Below, in pieces: positions 45,323 through 58,400 of a DNA stretch of 64,000 nucleotides. The position numbers and the translations under genes were made by a program. The stretch's first letter is position 1; every line of letters starts with the position of its first letter. Source of the stretch: Centroberyx gerrardi (lineage: Eukaryota > Chordata > Actinopteri > Beryciformes > Berycidae); assembly GCF_048128805.1 (NCBI RefSeq), contig NC_135997.1, forward strand, positions 2,515,185 to 2,579,184, given 5' to 3'. Under the pieces are notes generated by a model. That model had not been told where the DNA came from. It saw only the letters and a program-made list of their open reading frames with translations, and made no database searches.

Positions 45323-46570
45323 ACCACACGGCAGAGTGCCGGCCACCTTATTCCTCCACTAGGTGAACTGTCAGCCAGACAAAGCCCTGTTAATCCTGCC
45401 TGGACTCACCTGACAAGACTGTACTGGCTGATCCAATGCTTTACTCATGTGAATTGGAGCTACTGCCGTGTTTATTGTCTTAAAACTCAAGTGTCCTCCA
45501 TGTTTATGGAGCTTTTCAGACTAGAAGCATCGACCTACAGTCACTGTCTAAGGCTTCGTACACACTTGTTCATTTTAAAGTCTTCGTTGTGGAAGGAGTT
45601 TAGTGGTTAGTTTAACTCAAGTTTGTGCACCTACTCATAGTATTCTGTTACATCAGCACACGGCCATCTTGGTAGGAAAATAACAGGTGATTGTAATAAA
45701 TTAACAGGTGATTATAAGCAAACGACAGCCACAGCCAATGAACTGTCTATATTGTAAGGCACCATATTGGTAGGAAGTGCATGTGACATCATGGGAATAC
45801 TATGAATATTGACATTTTCAAACATGCAGGCCTGAATTAAGAGTTGCGCTATGAGTCCTTTAGTAGTATAGAGTATATAATATAATAATAATATAGAGTA
45901 ATTTGGTAGTATAGTTAAACAAACGAAAGTTGCATGGTAAATTCATTCTCGCTGAGACGAGGTTTGGACTTGTCTTCATATAGTGGACATGAACCTACAA
46001 GAGAGGAAAACGTTGGAGGAACTGTTCTTTGTAAACAGAGCAATGGTTCAGTGGTTTTCAAATTATTTACAAAATCAGGTCCTTGTTGGTTCAAAGTGTG
46101 AATTTGATAGTTTCAAGGATCCAAATCGGCTCTCAATACATTTTAAAGCACAGGTGTGTACGAGGCCTCAGTCTCACTGGTTTCATCTCCGTCAGAACAG
46201 CCCTAAAACGATAAACAGATTATTTTGAAATCATCTCAGATGTTTGAGGCATTTTATCCCCAATTTACATGAAAACACCTTGGCTATGGGCTACAACAGC
46301 TGGTTTTATATTTCTATGTTTGTTGCTTTCATAAGTGCATTCCTAACATGGAGCCTTGCATGACACATGCTGTCATTTCCTACTTTGAATATTGACCAAG
46401 CCATAGAAATTATAGTTATAGGAAATATTTTTAACTCCTCTTGTCCTGACAGAACACGCAATCCTTAATACAGACTCATGCATCGGTTATATTGATAACC
46501 TCCGACACGTGCATATACCTCATGACTCTAAATATGTTTTTTACAGCGATACTGGAACTCTGTTCTTGTT
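45178..46570. other. hacd3 3' UTR and flank
   Basis: The interval after the hacd3 stop includes a CA microsatellite (45291-45320) and an AATAAA at 45695-45700 that could be the polyadenylation signal. The signal is unconfirmed. No further gene is seen, and the 81-codon frame at 45983 has no recognisable domain. Confidence 0.4.
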
Positions 46571-47105
46571 TAAAGCTGCACTAGGCAACTTTGCATGTTG
46601 GCGGCTCCAAATGGCAGCGAGAGGAAACTGTTTGAAAACTATTTGAACTTCAATACCCAGAAATCCTGTAAGGTGACGTCAGTAAACTGCTTCCCACCCC
46701 GGCCGGTCCGTGATGCTTCATACCAAAGGAAACCAAAGGAAACCAAAGAGACGAGAGAGGGGAAGATCTAACGTTGGGTTTCTCTCTTGAAGAGGAACTA
46801 AACCCCCAACCCAAACCTGTGGTGAAGCCTGACATCTAATGGTGAAAAGTAGGGTACTGAACTGGCCATCTGCTATTGGCTGATCTTTGGTGCCAGGTGA
46901 TGTCACCACCTCATCTGGCACCAAAAATCAGATAGATCAGTTTAAATTTGTCCCTTCTTGTGGGCGGAGAAGTGTCCACACCCGACACCAGATTTTAATT
47001 TGGGCTACCCGGGTGAATCTGACATCTGAATTAGTGGTGATGGGATGATTTAGGCAGATTAGACGGGTATATTCTTACATAAAAATCTTGCCTAGTGCAG
47101 CTTTA
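46571..47105. mobile_element. 535-bp TIR element (TAAAGCTGCACTAGGCAA ends)
   Basis: TAAAGCTGCACTAGGCAACT at the left end is mirrored by CTTGCCTAGTGCAGCTTTA at the right end. Internal sequence is unrelated to coding genes. TA at both outer edges would fit TA target duplication. Confidence 0.8.
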
Positions 47106-47246
47106 ACATTTCATGCGCTCATATATTCTTGGACAGTTCAAATCTGTAATCTGAGTTGTGCCATTGAAGATGAATGGAACAGGAATATTTCTGGGTGTAT
47201 GGGTAGATTTATCTTGACTATGTTAGAACGTTAGCGTCGCCATGCT

Positions 47247-47475
47247 GCTTGATGCAACGTGTTCTCATACAACATTCGTATTATATCTTACAAAAAAGTC
47301 ACGCACCCTCGAGTCGCACTATAACTACGCATTGTTTTGTACTTACACATGGGCAGACGCATTACCTGTCAACAACTAAGGTTAAATCTTTTGCTGAAAA
47401 TGAACACTTTACTCCCAGTAGAAAACTTGGCGCGAGTTGGGAATGGAACCCGGGTTGTCGGAGTTGAAAGTAAAT
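47247..47475 (+). repeat. Dispersed SINE-like repeat, copy 2
   Basis: It is related to 13285-13480. The 3' part has GGGAATGGAACCCGGGTT, resembling a tRNA-derived B-box. No functional tRNA can be folded from what I see. Confidence 0.5.
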
Positions 47476-48284
47476 GTCTCCACCCATCCGCCCCTCCATC
47501 CTCCACACCCTTACTTTCCACCGCGCAATTTCAATATCAAACTACTTCCTGTTTCTCTTGTTTCACTCGATTTGTAGTGATTTGTTTTATTTGCTCTGCA
47601 TGGGAGAGAGAAGTTCATGCTCAAAAGAATTGATCGAACTGTCCTGGTGCATATCAAAAATATACAAAATATACAGCTCATACATTCAGTGGCAGAAGTA
47701 TTGGGACAGTGGGATGAAATTGGTTATTACTGATCGGTACTTATGATCAAGTCCTGACTGTCCGCTACTGATTAATCCATATTGTATGCATGCAAAAATA
47801 TATTAGAAAAATGCTAAATGTCATTGGCCGGCCGCCTCGTGTTCACAACTCTGATTTTTGCCACTGACTGTATGTGAATCCCTAAACTGAGTGACTTGAT
47901 GTTTAGTTTCACTTTTGTCCTATCCAGTCTATTCACCATTGAGCCTACCTTTTTAATTTGTTTTGTATTTATTTGTGTTAATTGAAGGTGTGTTTGTTTT
48001 TGATTTGTTTGTTGATTGTTAAACTTCTGAGTCCAGTAACTGTTCACTGTCCTATCAGCAGGCACCATCTCTAAGGGTTTACTTGATTGGTTCATTTTAC
48101 CATCACTCATGTTGCACAGCATTGTGGGGGAAGTTTTGTACTGTACTTTACCATTTTCTGGTCCAGCATTATTCACACGTCTACTCAGTAAAAAAATGTG
48201 AGAAAATGAGAAAATGTGTCCTTTAACATAATTTTAAAGTGGCCCTATTATTGGAATTTAAATTTTTCTTTTTTTTTTTATATA

Positions 48285-48955
48285 CCGTATTTCCTCTAAT
48301 AGTGGCCTGTAGTCAATTAAAAGCCAGGTCTCCGATAATGGCCGGGGCCGTCGTCGACACGAACAAATAAAGGCCGGCCTCAAATACAGGCCGGGGGGAA
48401 AAACAAAGGAAACAAGACTAGGTCAAAACCTAGTGTATGGCTGGACCGTGTCCGTCTCCTCTCTCCGCCGCTGTCCTCTCCACCGTGCCCACGGCCCGCA
48501 TTGATCCTCCCGATCCAAGCCCCGGACCCCCGCCGAAATCTCGGCAGGATCACCGGGAACACATCGGCGCCCAGGTTCAGTTAGCTTCAGCTTACATGCA
48601 AACAACGGTGGATACCAGTAAACTCCTGGTGCCTGTTTGTAACTGTAGTTTGTAGTAACGTACAAGTGCCACAAGACGGCTCGGCCGGCGGAACTCTCTG
48701 GAGCATGCCGTCGTCGATTACCGTAATTATCGTAACGCATTGCAGTAACAAAAAAACGTCTACCTAACGAACCCCAACAGAAGCAGGTCAGAAAACAAGG
48801 AGGCTTCGTACTAAAATATGAGCAAATATACTTATCAAACAGAGGGAATTAGAAATAAAGGCCTGTCTCTAATATAAGCCTGCTTCCAATAAAGGCCTGG
48901 TACCCTCTGCAGTTGAGGTAAATAAAGGCCCGGGCCAATATTAGAGGAAATACGG
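48285..48955. mobile_element. TIR element (CCGTATTTCCTCTAATA), copy 2
   Basis: This is an inverted-orientation close copy of 20632-21336, again flanked by TA on both sides (48283-48284 and 48956-48957). Long stretches are identical by eye, with a gap around 48550. High similarity suggests recent spread of the family. Confidence 0.85.
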
Positions 48956-48957
48956 TA

Positions 48958-49816
48958 CATAGGGTTAACATGATAAGACATGTTTAATGTAGATATTATT
49001 AGAAATTAGATTTTGTTTGAGTAGTTAAATGGAAAGTTATTGCATCCTTTTATCCAGTCGGTTTCAGACTAACTCTCGCATCACAACTGGACTCGGTCCT
49101 GATTGGCTCCCTTCACTAAAGAATGACTGAAATCCGTCCAATCCAATCCAAGCCAGTTTGCAGCATTTGAACTGGAAAGCCTCCACTTGGAGGAGCTGCT
49201 GCTGTCGGCCAATCCGGGTCCAGTATTGTGACGACTTGGTCTTCACATTCATTTAATAAATACCCCTTTAAATAAACTACATTTATTTGTAAAATATCAT
49301 GAAGAATGTTTTTCTTAAACTGAGCCGTAGTTTATTACAAGACAGAATCCCCAGAACTGAATAATACGGGACCTTTAAAGTCAGCGTGCTGAAAAACTAT
49401 TGATCCAGGTTTCTCTCAGACTGAGACTCACTTTACTGGTATAATAAAACCCTGCGGCATTATGGGCTCCATTAACATGTAATATATCAACACTTTCTCT
49501 GTTTTCACGTTTATTTGGCTGTTTTTTCCCATGTGTTTTGCTCTACTTTCTGTTTTTTAATATGTTTATATAAAACAAAACAAGTGTAGTTCACCTCGAC
49601 ACCCTGATGAATGTTCAGTTGTGGCCCGGGAGCCACAGGGAAACCGGACATTTAGGAGCAGGTGCAGGGAAACAACGGCCTATTTAACAGGTTTTTAACT
49701 TTCAGCATTGGTTTGTTGAGTTCTGATAATAAACTTGTGTGAAACGAACTGAAAATCGAGCTAACTGTGTATTCATATGTGCAGATTATGAGACAAAGGG
49801 CCCCTGGGCACAAATA

Positions 49817-49851
<35 letters not shown>

Positions 49852-51440
49852 CAGGGCCAATGACACAATATCACCTGAATCTCAACTCAGGATTTACAGC
49901 TCAGAATTTACACACTCAGAGCCAACAGCACGTTAGAAAAACACTTACCTGAATATCATTTTGGAATCTGTTTAAGTCTCCTCTAACAACTGAATGCAAG
50001 TCATGTTGCAAATTAAATAGCAAAAACAGGTAAACCTCTGAAGGCTAAACGAATCATAAAATAGTCTTACCTAACACACCCGTTAATCTAGTGAGAATGG
50101 AAATGAAAGTGGTAGCCTATCAGCTTATCTTTTTTGAAAGATGATGATAACGTGTAGGATACTAGGCTATTAAAGACCAATTCAAATTCATATTCAAAAC
50201 AGTTTTTTAAATACAAGAGTGAGATGAACACAAAAAACTATTGTATGCTATAATATTGCTATGCCTATTATCGTTTTTTTGTTATTGCACTTATAGGAGA
50301 GAAAACTAAATAAACAATTGCAAAGGAATTACAAGGTGCAAACACATTATTCTAGGCCTAAAAAATGCAAAATGCCTCTGATTGACTGCAATGCCCCAAA
50401 ATCTACTGTCTGGCCACACAGCAGCTGCATGGTATTTGAGTCAGTGGGCCCTACTGACAGATCAGGAGTGGAAAACAACACTTTTCATAACGAGACCTTT
50501 GGACAATAATGCAGCGCTTTACTGCTAAAGCGCTATAGATAAACTGCGGGGAACACTCACTGTGACAGAGCCATGTTGACACCTTCAAAACTAATGTTTA
50601 GGTTATTATAGGGGGAAGTTTGGGGCTTTGGTGTTGATATAAATGACTAAGCCCTTCGACTGCAGGGCAGTAAATGTAAAGTTAGTGACAGCATCATCGT
50701 GTATCAGGCTCTGGCTCAGGGGCCCCCCTGAGCTCTTGGGCCCCTGGGCCTGTGCCCGGTCGGCCCTTCAGTAATCCATCCATGGCTGTGTAGCCTGTCG
50801 GAGTTGAGAAAAAAATTCCACAAAAATGTCCTGATTGAACAAATGTTCTGGATCAAACCAGACTGCCAATAGTTTTGTCATTTGCAGTAGTTTTTCTGTT
50901 TATTGTATATTATTTTTATTTATTTATTTATTTTTCAAATTGCAGATCAGTGTTAGTCTCAGTTACTTTTTGCTGGACAAAGTGTAGCAATGACTGACAA
51001 GATGTTATTATTATTTGACCAGTGTGATAAATTATCAGCTGTAATTCACCAATCTGTTTAGAGGGAACATTGCTCCTGATCGCTGCACTTATGTTTAAAT
51101 TAAGGCTTCCAAATGGATTTCTGGCATTATTTTTTACTTTGTCTTTGCCCTGACAAAAACTACTAGACCAAATCTAAACTCATTGGCCGGAGGCTAATGG
51201 CGAGCGCCACACCTTGCCACACCCAAATGACGCCCAAACTCCGCCTGCCAGCCTCCAAACAGCAAATTATTCTTCCTCCACCCGCATCAGGCGCCGAGTT
51301 TCGCCTTTTACCGAAGCTGTGACGAGCAGAATAATTTGAATGTTGGTGTATTGATACAGGGTTGTGTGTAACGGAGAAGGTGAGAGGTGTTTCGCCCTAA
51401 TCCTCTTAGTAGCATTATGCTGAGCCTGGTGGAAGCCCTG
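48958..51440. other. Intergenic region upstream of slc24a1
   Basis: It contains a dispersed repeat (49045-49330), a CA microsatellite (49821-49850) and a possible old element from about 49853 (GCAGGGCCAATGAC) to 50769 (GGTCGGCCCTT) with weakly inverted GGGCC ends. The interval 51180-51440 has CCAAT-like and CRX/NRL-like words near the presumed slc24a1 promoter. No protein gene is present; in particular no INTS14-like exon is recognisable. Confidence 0.5.
49045..49330 (+). repeat. Dispersed repeat, copy 1 of a direct pair
   Basis: It shares 'CAGTTTCAGACTAACTC'-like, 'CTGATTGGCTCCCT', 'AATGACTGAAATCCGTCCAA', 'GCAGCATTTGAA.TG.AAAGCC' and 'GGTCCAGTATTGTGACGACTT' with 54705-55010 in the same order and orientation. 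Its class is unknown. Confidence 0.7.
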
Positions 51441-51788
51441 ACATGCGGTGCGCCCTTGTAGCTCCCCAAAAACCGGAGTCAGCATCTCTGCGTCCATTAC
51501 GCACAGCTGGAGGGACCGTCCGCAGCACCGGCCGGCCGAGCGACCGGGCTGTGAGGTAAGACCCAGGACCCGCGATGCTGCTGCACACGCTTCGCTCTGG
51601 ATTTGTGTGTTTTATTTTTCTTTTTGGATGGTGGAGGAATATAGATTAACGCTTTGCCGTTGACCTTGCGTGATAATCCGCGCCGTTCCTCACTGGCCTC
51701 AATTACTCCGCAATTAAAGCTTGACGTGTGTTTTTTTTTTTTTCAGTCGTTTCGTTTTGAAGTGCGGAACCCTTAGTGCATGCTGCAG
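51440..51788 (+). promoter_or_regulatory. slc24a1: Putative slc24a1 promoter-proximal region and 5' non-coding exons
   Basis: A CpG-rich segment ends in a good donor (GTGAG|GTAAGA, exon end 51555). A second possible small exon, 51747-51788, lies between a T-rich tract ending TTTCAG and CTGCAG|GTAGGT. The coding exon probably starts after the acceptor CTTCTCTGTCAG at 52321. The transcription start is not determinable. Upstream, TAATCC (51398-51403) and TGCTGA (51418-51423) match CRX and NRL half-sites. Confidence 0.45.
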
Positions 51789-52420
51789 GTAGGTTTTTTT
51801 TTTTTAAATTCACGTTTCACTAATCATCATTTATGCTATAGTTGCGGTTGTCTGGAGTTGCGCATGTCATCACGTTCTTTCCGTGCGCGTGTTCACACTG
51901 AAAAGGCTTAATTGTAATCAGAATTAATTTCCGTGTTTAATTTCGATACAAGTCTGCTCGTTTTTATCGGGTTGACATCCATTATGTGTCTTAAACGGAC
52001 TCGTGTTTTTGAGAAGCAGAAGCCTGTGTGATTATGTAGCCATAGTAACAGGTGGCTGTCTGTATCCCCATCACCCCCCCCCCTTCCCCTCTCTACAGTA
52101 GCCTATGATCTGCCTCTGCAACTATGTGAGCAACAGTTACCTTCAAAATGCCCAGATATCCATGATAATGTGACATATACCGTCATTTTCAGTCCTGTAT
52201 ATAGTCTATATTTTCCTGTTGTCCTTCGCTCCACAGGTTGAGGCTGGGTCGGTAGCCTTCCATGCCAGCTGTAAAAGATGAAACACACTATGCATGCGTG
52301 TGTGTATCTCTTCTCTGTCAGCGGTGTTTTCTTGCCAAATAACGGTGCTGGAACTATCAAAGAATAGCAATGCATCTGACTTAATTTCCGTTGGGAGTCG
52401 AAAGCACAAGGCCAACGAAC

Positions 52421-55400
52421 ATGCATTCGCCTCCGAGGAGGAGACTCAGGCGGAGCCGCATCCTGTTCTTCCTCTCAGGTGTGCTGCTGTGTTTCGTCTA
52501 CACACTGACTCTGAAGGCTAGGCTGTCGCAGCCGCAGGCCTCCGCCCGGGCCGACGGGGGCGGGGGGGACGGTGCGGTGAAGGTCCACATCCGGGAGGCG
52601 ATGGCACCGAACGAGACGGAGGAGGAGGAGGAGGTCGTTTTACCTGAGAGCAGCACCGCTCCTCTGGTGATAATCGTCAACAGGACAGATATAGAGCAGT
52701 GTATCTATGTGGATCCTGAACCCAAACCTCTTCCGACCGAACCGCCGCCGTCCCCGCCAACGCCGACCACCACTGCCCCCCCAACCACCACTTTCCGCAC
52801 CCCCCATAGGAAGGGCGAGTACCCAGAGGACCTGTTCTCCGTGGAGCAGCGGCGACAAGGCTTCGTGGTCCTGCACGTTATAGGCATGATCTACATGTTC
52901 GTCGCCCTGGCCATCGTGTGCGACGAGTTCTTCGTTCCGGCGCTGGGCGTCATCACCAACAAGCTGGAGATCTCTGACGACGTGGCCGGGGCCACCTTCA
53001 TGGCGGCCGGAGGCTCCGCCCCCGAGCTCTTCACCTCCCTGATCGGCGTGTTCATCTCCCACAGCAATGTGGGCATCGGCACCATCGTGGGCTCGGCCGT
53101 CTTCAACATCCTGTTCGTGATCGGCATGTGCGCCATCTTCTCCAGGGAGATGCTGCACCTGACCTGGTGGCCGCTGTTCCGGGACGTTTCCTTCTACATC
53201 CTGGACCTCATCATGCTCATCGTCTTCTTCCTGGACAACATGATCATGTGGTGGGAGAGCGTCATGCTGGTGCTGGGCTACATCGTCTACGTGAGCTTCA
53301 TGAAGTTCAACATCCAGATCGAACAGGCCGTCAAGACGCAGATCAACAAGCACATGAGCATCGTCAAGGTGTGGACCGCCGAGGAGCCGGAGAAGGTCAG
53401 TAGGTGGGACATCTGGAGACACGACTGGGGGGAAAAAGACGGGTCAGTTCATCCTGGTTAGTTCACCCTGGTTAGTTCATCTCAATAGCTTAACAGGAGA
53501 GGAAGCAACACACAGCAAAATCATCAGTGTTCATTTAACTCCTAACCCTAACCCTGGTCCACACCCATCAGAGTTAATTTAATACTACAGCCGACCCAGA
53601 GCCACATCGGCTCTATGAGTGGACAAACACCTCTCCAGTCAACACCTGGCAACTCCAAATCTCTGTCACTGAAATATCAACACACTTGTTAACATAGGGA
53701 AGTGTGCTGTATGCATGACTTTTAGGCTGATTACAGCCACGATTTGGCAACAGGACTGATTTACAAGATCAGGCCAAATCCACACTACACAGCAAATCTT
53801 CCAGTGTTAATGAGTGCTGATTTTTCAGTGAGAATTATTTGATGTTGCCAATTGTTGACTGGAGAGTTGTTTGTCCACTCATAGATCTGATGTGGCTCTG
53901 GGTCAGCTGTTCAAAACTATCTAAAAGTGTTAAATTAACTCTGATGGATGTGGACTGATGGAAACACTGGTATGGTGTTGATTTTCATTCAGATTTTGCT
54001 TTGCAGCCACCGACAGTCAACACAACACCAGCCATAATCAGATAAAACAGGCATACAGACGAAGCCAGTTGTCTCCATAAAGCACTTGTTACCTGGATCG
54101 ACTTCTATCTGTACATACTGTATTTTCTAGCCTTTCATCTCATCACAGTTGGGACCGTCACCTGTTCAGATGCAGTGAGAGAGGGACAGCGATGCGTCCG
54201 TCTGAGCGCCTGAGCAGGTGACGGCCTGCATTTGTGTGGAATCCTTTGATGCTGGTGAACAGAAGGGATCCCAGGTGTCAGAGACGCCGTAACGTCACTC
54301 GGTCTTTGTCAGAACCCTAAAATGCCAGTATGGAAATGTCCAATTTAGTTTTGCATAGAAAATACTGTAGATCCTCTGTGAAAAGAGTTTTGTAAAAACG
54401 GGAACTGTGCGTGTTACGGAGGGCTTGATTGCCTGCAGGCTGAGCACCACTCTGCAGCTGATGGACAGCGGTGGTTGAGCGTATAATCACATGCAAAATT
54501 GTGATCCAGTATTCCAAGTATTGCCAAGACATTCTGCAATTAGCCTGAAGGACTTGTGCATCCAGCATGTGCTCCTTCAATCACAGCGCTGAGTGTGGGG
54601 AGGCATGGCTCCACATTAAAGCTCTCGTATTACAGGAATTCAACGTTTCCTTTATATATGATCAAAGATGTTGCATAAAGATACTGCATTTTTAAAAATC
54701 CACTCCTTTTGTCCAGGCAGTTTCAGACTAACTCCAGGAAACGCATCTCAGCTGGACTCGGCCCTGATTGGCTCCCTCACTAATGAATGACTGAAATCCG
54801 TCCAATCAGGCCAGTTTGCAGCATTTGAATTGTAAAGCCTCCACTCAGCAGGTTTATCTCATTTTTAGCCGCTGCTGTCAGCCAATCAGGGTCCAGTATT
54901 GTGACGACTTCACATTCATTCAGTTTAACTCATTCAATTCAACTTTCAACTAAGCTACATTTATCTGCAGAACATCATGAAGAACATTATTCTGATCCTG
55001 ATTTGAAAGTAGATTTGAAAACTGAATGTGGCTCCTTTAAGCAGGCAGCCTGCATCAAGCGGCTGAGGATTATACTTGCAGATTAAGAACCATTTAAATC
55101 CATACCTGCATCTTGGCCTCCTCACCTGCCGTCTCCTTCACATGAACATCATGAGCTCTTGAGTCATTTGATTTCATTTCAGCCATTGACTCAACTGACA
55201 ACGAGACCTCATGAGGTGTAAGGTAAAATGTAGACACGCTAGAATCCAAGGCTAAACATATTCCAGTAATTTAAACATTCATGCCAAGCAGGGCCGGCTC
55301 TAAACTGCTGGAGGCCCGAGGCAGAGTTTTCTGTGGAGGCCCCCTTCTAAGACAAATCCTACCCACCATCAAGCAATAACGAGTAAAAATAAAGTGTTTA

Positions 55401-58400
55401 AAGCATTGTTTGTTTGTTACCTGTTATAAGACACAGCACATGAATATCAAAATAAAATGTAACAAATACAAAGGTGAATGTGGCTCTCTCCACTTGGATA
55501 TGAGCTTAAAACAAAGACTTTCAAGGGGGCCTCAGCCAATAAGATTCATCTTATTGCCATCACTGGCATGTAATGTATCCAATAAGAATGGTAACAGATT
55601 TATTTATTTTTTGAAAGTAGAAAAATTACATTAAAGGATGCTATGATGCCAAATGGTTTTTAGGACTGAACATGACATATATAGGGGAGAGCGGGGTAAG
55701 ATGAGCCAGTTTTTACTCAAAACGTTATCTTGGCAAGGAAAAATGAGACAGAACTAAAACAAATGTTTCCACCCATATTTCAGGATGTTGACTTTCAAAT
55801 GAACTGGTAAGAATTCAGCTAAACGAAAGAAGAATGAAAATACAACTTCTTAAAAAAAGTGGTCCCATGGCTCAATTTGCCCCAGGGTGGGGGTAAGTTG
55901 ATCCTAGCAAGTGGGTAAGTTTAGCCGCTTGGGGGCAAACTGAGCCACTGAATTATTCATGTTGGATAAAATACAAATAAATTATTTCTATTTCAAATGA
56001 GGTTGAAAATAACATCACTTTTTGAAAAAAAAAAATTGGTCTACACACTAGTTCACTGCTAACCTTTTGCTAATTAATTCATGTGGTTTTAGTCCCATGT
56101 GGCTGGTTCCATTGCAGCCATGTTGAAATGGAAGTCTCTTCATAAATGCCTGGTCACATGACACATAGTGTTTATCATTGCTAGGATACAGGGGGTGGCT
56201 CAACTTACCCACTGGCTCATCTTACCCCACTCTCCCGTATGTATGACGGATAGCTGCAACTGTAGAACAAGTAGAGGATCTGTGAACCAGCAAACCCATT
56301 CCAAAGTGCTACATATCCATTTTGGCATCAAATGATCTATTACCTGACATTGATTGCTCAGTATTTCAGAGGAAATATGGATGAATGTATCGTCTAAAAG
56401 GTTGTATTATTTCACTAATATTCCAGAATTAATTTTAGTTTCACTGTACTTTGGAACAAAACTCTTCACATGTACTACACATACATACAAGTATTGCTAA
56501 CTTACTGATATACTCCTAACCTTCCAGGAGAGTGAGCCTCCTCCTCCACCTCCTGCACCTCCTGCTCCTCCAGCTGCTCCTCCTTCTCCTCCTGCACCTG
56601 CTCCTAAATCCGAAGACAAACCGAAAGCAGAGCCTGAACCGACGCAGAGCAGCTCGCAGACACACAAACCGTCAGCAGAGTCACATGAGGAGAAGGCAAG
56701 ACTAAGGGTACAAAAACACTGTTTGTGAGTTTGATCGGTGGTAGTTTGACGTGTGATGCTGTGGTTTTACACATTTTTCTGAATTCCAAAGAATAAAAGA
56801 AATAATAGGTGATATGGACTGGGGTTAGATTGATGTATCAGTTTGATATTGGCCTTTTATTAAATATCGGATGTTGTCCAGTCAGTGTCGTCCACCTCTG
56901 ATGTGATGGAGGTTCCTCCTGACCACAGCTACAGAAAAACAATCTGGAAAACCTGACATGACATTTTTGCACATTTTATTTATTCAGTTGCTCAATTATG
57001 TCTGATCTAATGTGTTCCAGAGTTTCCCTTATCGTTGAATAGGTGCGGTGGAGAGTTTTAGTGTCCCATGATGGTCTAGGTCTTGTTTCAGAAGCTTTTC
57101 CACCCACCAGAATACAATTCTGGGAGAAACACTGAATCATTGTAGTTTTATTTGGCATAAAAATAGTCAGATTTAAAGGTACTGAATACTGGCACAGTAT
57201 GTGGCAACTTCAGTCTGGTGTCGGTATCGACCTTCAAAAACCCTTATCGGTCAAACCTGAGTATAGCCAGTGTCTGAACTTGGTGCTCCAGGATGCTGTC
57301 TCCTCTGACTCCTCCTCTCTGTGTTGATGTGTGTTGGTGTGTTCAGGTGCGTCCGACGCTGCAGCGCGGTGGCAGCGCTGCGTCGCTCCACAACACCTCG
57401 CTGAGGAGCACCATCTTCCAGCTGATGATCCACACGCTGGACCCTCTGGGAGAAGGTACAGCCCGGCTCACCTGTCCTGGTTTTAAAGTCACCCAGAGAT
57501 GCTTGGTGTGATAACTGTAGCTCGGTCCTCAAAGTTTGCAGAGTAAGCGTCCCGTCCTTCGCCGTCTTGTCACTTTTAGTTGATGGAGTCTGATCGTACG
57601 ATATAGTCTTCCTGTCCCAATCGAGTCAGAATGTAATAAACTTGTTGCTAGAATGCTGCAATGTGTCAAAAAATACGTCCTATATTCGGGAGATAGAGAC
57701 TTGTGTCTACTCCATTACAGGCGGAAACCGGAAGTCCTTCATCTGTCCCGGTTTTAAACGGCTTGATGGCTTGTGCAATTATGAGATCGAAACTGCAATC
57801 TGATTTCAGATCAGTGCTAAGCTCACAAGATATCAATCACTAATACAGCTGAGCAGGAGGCATAATGTGATGATAGCAATCTGGGTCAGAAATGAACGAC
57901 GGCTCGGGGCAAATGTGCCTGTGAAAGTAATAAAATGTATGTGAAATTAAAAAGGAGGGGGAAAAAATGATCCAGATAATTAAGAGTACCTTTTCCATTT
58001 CATAGTGTTCATTTTTTCACTGAAAATAGTGTAAATTAGTGTAAAATGTCCCCTGTGGGGCCACCACAGATGAGTTGTGAGAGGCGATGAGCGGGTGATT
58101 TTTTCAGTGCATTCTGGGTGAGAAAATATTTTTGATCAGAAAACAACCGAGTACACAGCCTGAAGCAGTAGAAAATGTTTATGATTGTTAGTCTGTTTAT
58201 GGTATATTATGATTTCAAATAAGAGAAATCATAGTTGAGAGGAGTTCAGTGTGATCGACTGGCAGGAGGCCTCGGGGCAGACCCAGGAACTGCATCTCCC
58301 AGCATGCCTGGGGATTCTCCAGGAGGAGCTGGAGGAAGTTGCCGGGGAAAAGGAAGCCTGGGCAAGGAAACTGGTGGATGAATGAATAGAGAATATTTTA

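Noticed and set aside
52391..52420. Upstream TTG extension of slc24a1
   Set aside because: The first ATG after the in-frame stop is at 52421, and a TTG start is not expected in a vertebrate nuclear gene.
52640..53422. 260-codon antisense frame opposite slc24a1
   Set aside because: It is a His/Asp-rich shadow of the conserved exchanger exon on the other strand with no domain of its own.
53396..53461. Read-through end of the slc24a1 first coding exon to the stop at 53461
   Set aside because: The GAGAAG|GTCAGT donor joins in phase to the next loop exon. Read-through would truncate the exchanger.
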